Assembly: GCA_027325475.1 (NCBI GenBank)
Contig: DAIEFO010000093.1
Span: forward strand, 1 to 8,122
Length of the DNA: 8,122 nucleotides
Reading direction: 5' to 3'
Source: Desulfobacteraceae bacterium
GTDB lineage: Bacteria; Desulfobacterota; Desulfobacteria; Desulfobacterales; Desulfatirhabdiaceae
This document shows, in pieces, positions 7,160-8,122 of this stretch. The notes under the pieces were generated by a model. That model was not told the DNA's origin. It did not search any database and saw only the letters and a list, made by a program, of their open reading frames with translations. Positions within the stretch are counted from its first letter, which is position 1. Each line of letters opens with the position of its first letter. The position numbers and the translations under genes were made by a program.

Positions 7160-7984
7160 TCAAGTCGCCAGCCCGTGTTCGATCAGCATTTTTTCCAACT
7201 CTTCGATCTCAAGGGGTTTGGGGACAACAAACATCTGGTTGTTTTCTATTTTTTGGGCCAGCGTGCGGTATTCCTCCGCCTGAGAATTCTTCGGATCATA
7301 TTCGATTACGGTTTTCCGGTTGATTTCCGCCCGCTGTACGATGTTGTCTCTGGGAACAAAATGGATCATCTGCGTTCCGAGCTTGTCTGCAAAAGCCTCG
7401 ATCATATCCTTTTCGAAGTCCACGTTGCGGCTGTTGCAGATGAGTCCTCCCAGCCGCACACCGCCGGCCTCCGCGAACTTGACGATACCCTTGCTGATGT
7501 TGTTGGCGGCGTACATGGCCATCATTTCACCGGAAACGACGATGTATATCTCTTTGGCCTTGCCTTCCCGGATCGGCATGGCGAACCCGCCGCAGACAAC
7601 GTCCCCGAGAACGTCATAAAAGGCATAATCCAGTTTTTCGCTTTCGGCGTACGCGCCCAGTTGTTCCAGAAGGTTGATCGAGGTGATGATTCCCCGGCCC
7701 GCACAGCCGACACCCGGCTCAGGGCCTCCGGATTCGGTGCACAAAACACCGCTGAACCCGACTTTTCGCACATCTTCAAGTTCTACGTCCTCACCTTCCG
7801 CTCTTAACGTATCCAGCACCGTTCTCTGGGCAAGCCCTCCCAGCAGCAGGCGGGTGGAGTCCGCCTTGGGGTCGCAGCCGACCACCATGACTTTTCTGCC
7901 CATTTCCGCAAGACCGGCGACCGTGTTCTGCGTGGTTGTGGATTTTCCGATGCCACCTTTTCCGTATATGGCTATTTTTCTCAT
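7160..7984 (-). CDS. nifH: NifH, nitrogenase Fe protein / dinitrogenase reductase (274 aa)
   Basis: NifH is the homodimeric ATPase that delivers electrons to the MoFe protein; it is also needed for P-cluster and FeMo-co assembly. The P-loop GKGGIGKS lies at residues 8-15. The bridging [4Fe-4S] cysteines are C94 (GVGCAGRG) and C131 (DVLGDVVCGGFA). R97 corresponds to the arginine that is ADP-ribosylated in organisms with DraT, but no draT is in view and the adjacent nifI genes suggest another switch-off route. GLAQRTVLDTLRAEGEDVELEDV resembles Fe proteins of clostridia and sulfate reducers (cluster III). The start at 7984 is chosen because MRKIAIYGKGG is the standard NifH N-terminus and AAGGAG precedes it; the in-frame ATG at 8065 would add 27 unrelated residues. 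It is the first visible gene of the operon. Confidence 0.98.
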   Translation of the reverse strand: MRKIAIYGKGGIGKSTTTQNTVAGLAEMGRKVMVVGCDPKADSTRLLLGGLAQRTVLDTLRAEGEDVELEDVRKVGFSGVLCTESGGPEPGVGCAGRGIITSINLLEQLGAYAESEKLDYAFYDVLGDVVCGGFAMPIREGKAKEIYIVVSGEMMAMYAANNISKGIVKFAEAGGVRLGGLICNSRNVDFEKDMIEAFADKLGTQMIHFVPRDNIVQRAEINRKTVIEYDPKNSQAEEYRTLAQKIENNQMFVVPKPLEIEELEKMLIEHGLAT

Positions 7985-7992
7985 GACACATT

Positions 7993-7998
7993 CTCCTT
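7993..7998 (-). promoter_or_regulatory. nifH ribosome-binding site, decides the start
   Basis: AAGGAG lies eight bases before the ATG at 7984. It rules in the standard NifH N-terminus and rules out the in-frame ATG at 8065. Confidence 0.75.
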
Positions 7999-8122
7999 TA
8001 ATTGGTTTACAACAATGACGACTTCGTAAAATGTCCGGATGCTGCGTTGCATCCTTCGTCAACAATAACTGTACGACTGTTTCCGAATCCTGTGAAATTT
8101 GAAATTATGTAAAAGCAATTAA
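7999..8122 (-). promoter_or_regulatory. nifH upstream region / leader, promoter probably at or beyond the right edge
   Basis: This is the only non-coding stretch before the operon. Its distal third (about 8085-8122) is AT-rich. At the extreme edge the minus strand reads AATTGCTTTT (8111-8120), which resembles the -12 half (TTGC) of a sigma-54 promoter; the matching -24 GG would lie just outside the window and cannot be checked. I find no convincing sigma-70 pair and no TGT-N10-ACA NifA site. CTGT occurs three times at about 8069-8093, without recognisable symmetry. The middle holds a small inverted-repeat element (8016-8061). Confidence 0.35.
8016..8061. repeat. 46-bp MITE-like inverted-repeat element upstream of nifH
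   Basis: The element begins TGACGA (8016-8021) and ends with its inverse, TCGTCA (8056-8061). Inside is a second inverted repeat, GGATGC (8037-8042) and GCATCC (8049-8054), with a 6-nt loop. The element is flanked by AACAAT on both sides (8011-8016 and 8061-8066, overlapping the ends by one base), equal to ACAA abutting each end like a short target duplication. From memory, CTGCGTTGCATCCTTCGTC-like segments recur between genes in Desulfobacterota genomes; I cannot verify this here. It would be transcribed into the nifH leader if the promoter lies to its right. Confidence 0.45.

Noticed and set aside
8001..8016. Imperfect 16-nt palindrome (ATTG...CAAT) just upstream of the nifH ribosome-binding site as an operator
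   Set aside because: Only 12 of 16 positions are symmetric in AT-rich DNA, and no known regulator site is matched; too weak to call.
8040..8055. Candidate sigma-54 promoter (GG-N10-GC on the minus strand)
   Set aside because: Only the four invariant bases match; the rest differs from TGGCAC-N5-TTGCA, and the match arises from the GGATGC/GCATCC inverted repeat.

Overview
The window is a compact molybdenum-nitrogenase (nif) operon, all on the minus strand and read from right to left: nifH - nifI1 - nifI2 - nifD - nifK - nifE::nifN (one fused gene) - nifB (cut by the left edge). About 140 bases of leader and upstream DNA lie to the right of nifH. No gene-free stretch exceeds 300 bases, and I see no credible plus-strand gene. 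The long plus-strand reading frames are shadows of the nif genes.

The organism is most likely an anaerobic bacterium of the sulfate- or metal-reducing Desulfobacterota, at moderately high GC. The reasons are: two PII-like regulators (NifI1/NifI2) between nifH and nifD; a NifD with the extra block after GHRDDYEG found in clostridial and other anaerobe proteins; a short NifK without the long N-terminal extension of Azotobacter; a NifH resembling the anaerobe (cluster III) type; and a fused NifEN. The placement is inference from sequence character, not from a search.

The genes form a near-minimal set. NifH is the Fe protein and electron donor. NifD and NifK form the catalytic MoFe protein. NifB (radical SAM) builds the NifB-co precursor, and NifEN is the scaffold on which it matures to FeMo-co. 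NifI1 and NifI2 switch nitrogenase activity off and on after translation, in response to 2-oxoglutarate and ATP. nifI1/nifI2 overlap by 4 nt (ATGA), nifK and nifEN are 1 nt apart, and the other downstream spacers are 23-45 nt, all consistent with one polycistronic transcript. The exception is the 105-nt nifH-nifI1 spacer, which holds a stem-loop.

This is a recognisable nif operon and not a new system. The points worth a second look are: the natural NifE-NifN fusion, which keeps cysteine/serine residues at every P-cluster-ligand position in both halves; a 46-bp MITE-like element with terminal inverted repeats and flanking direct repeats between the nifH start and the likely promoter; the stem-loop after nifH; and the lengthened phosphate-binding loop and long tail of NifI1.
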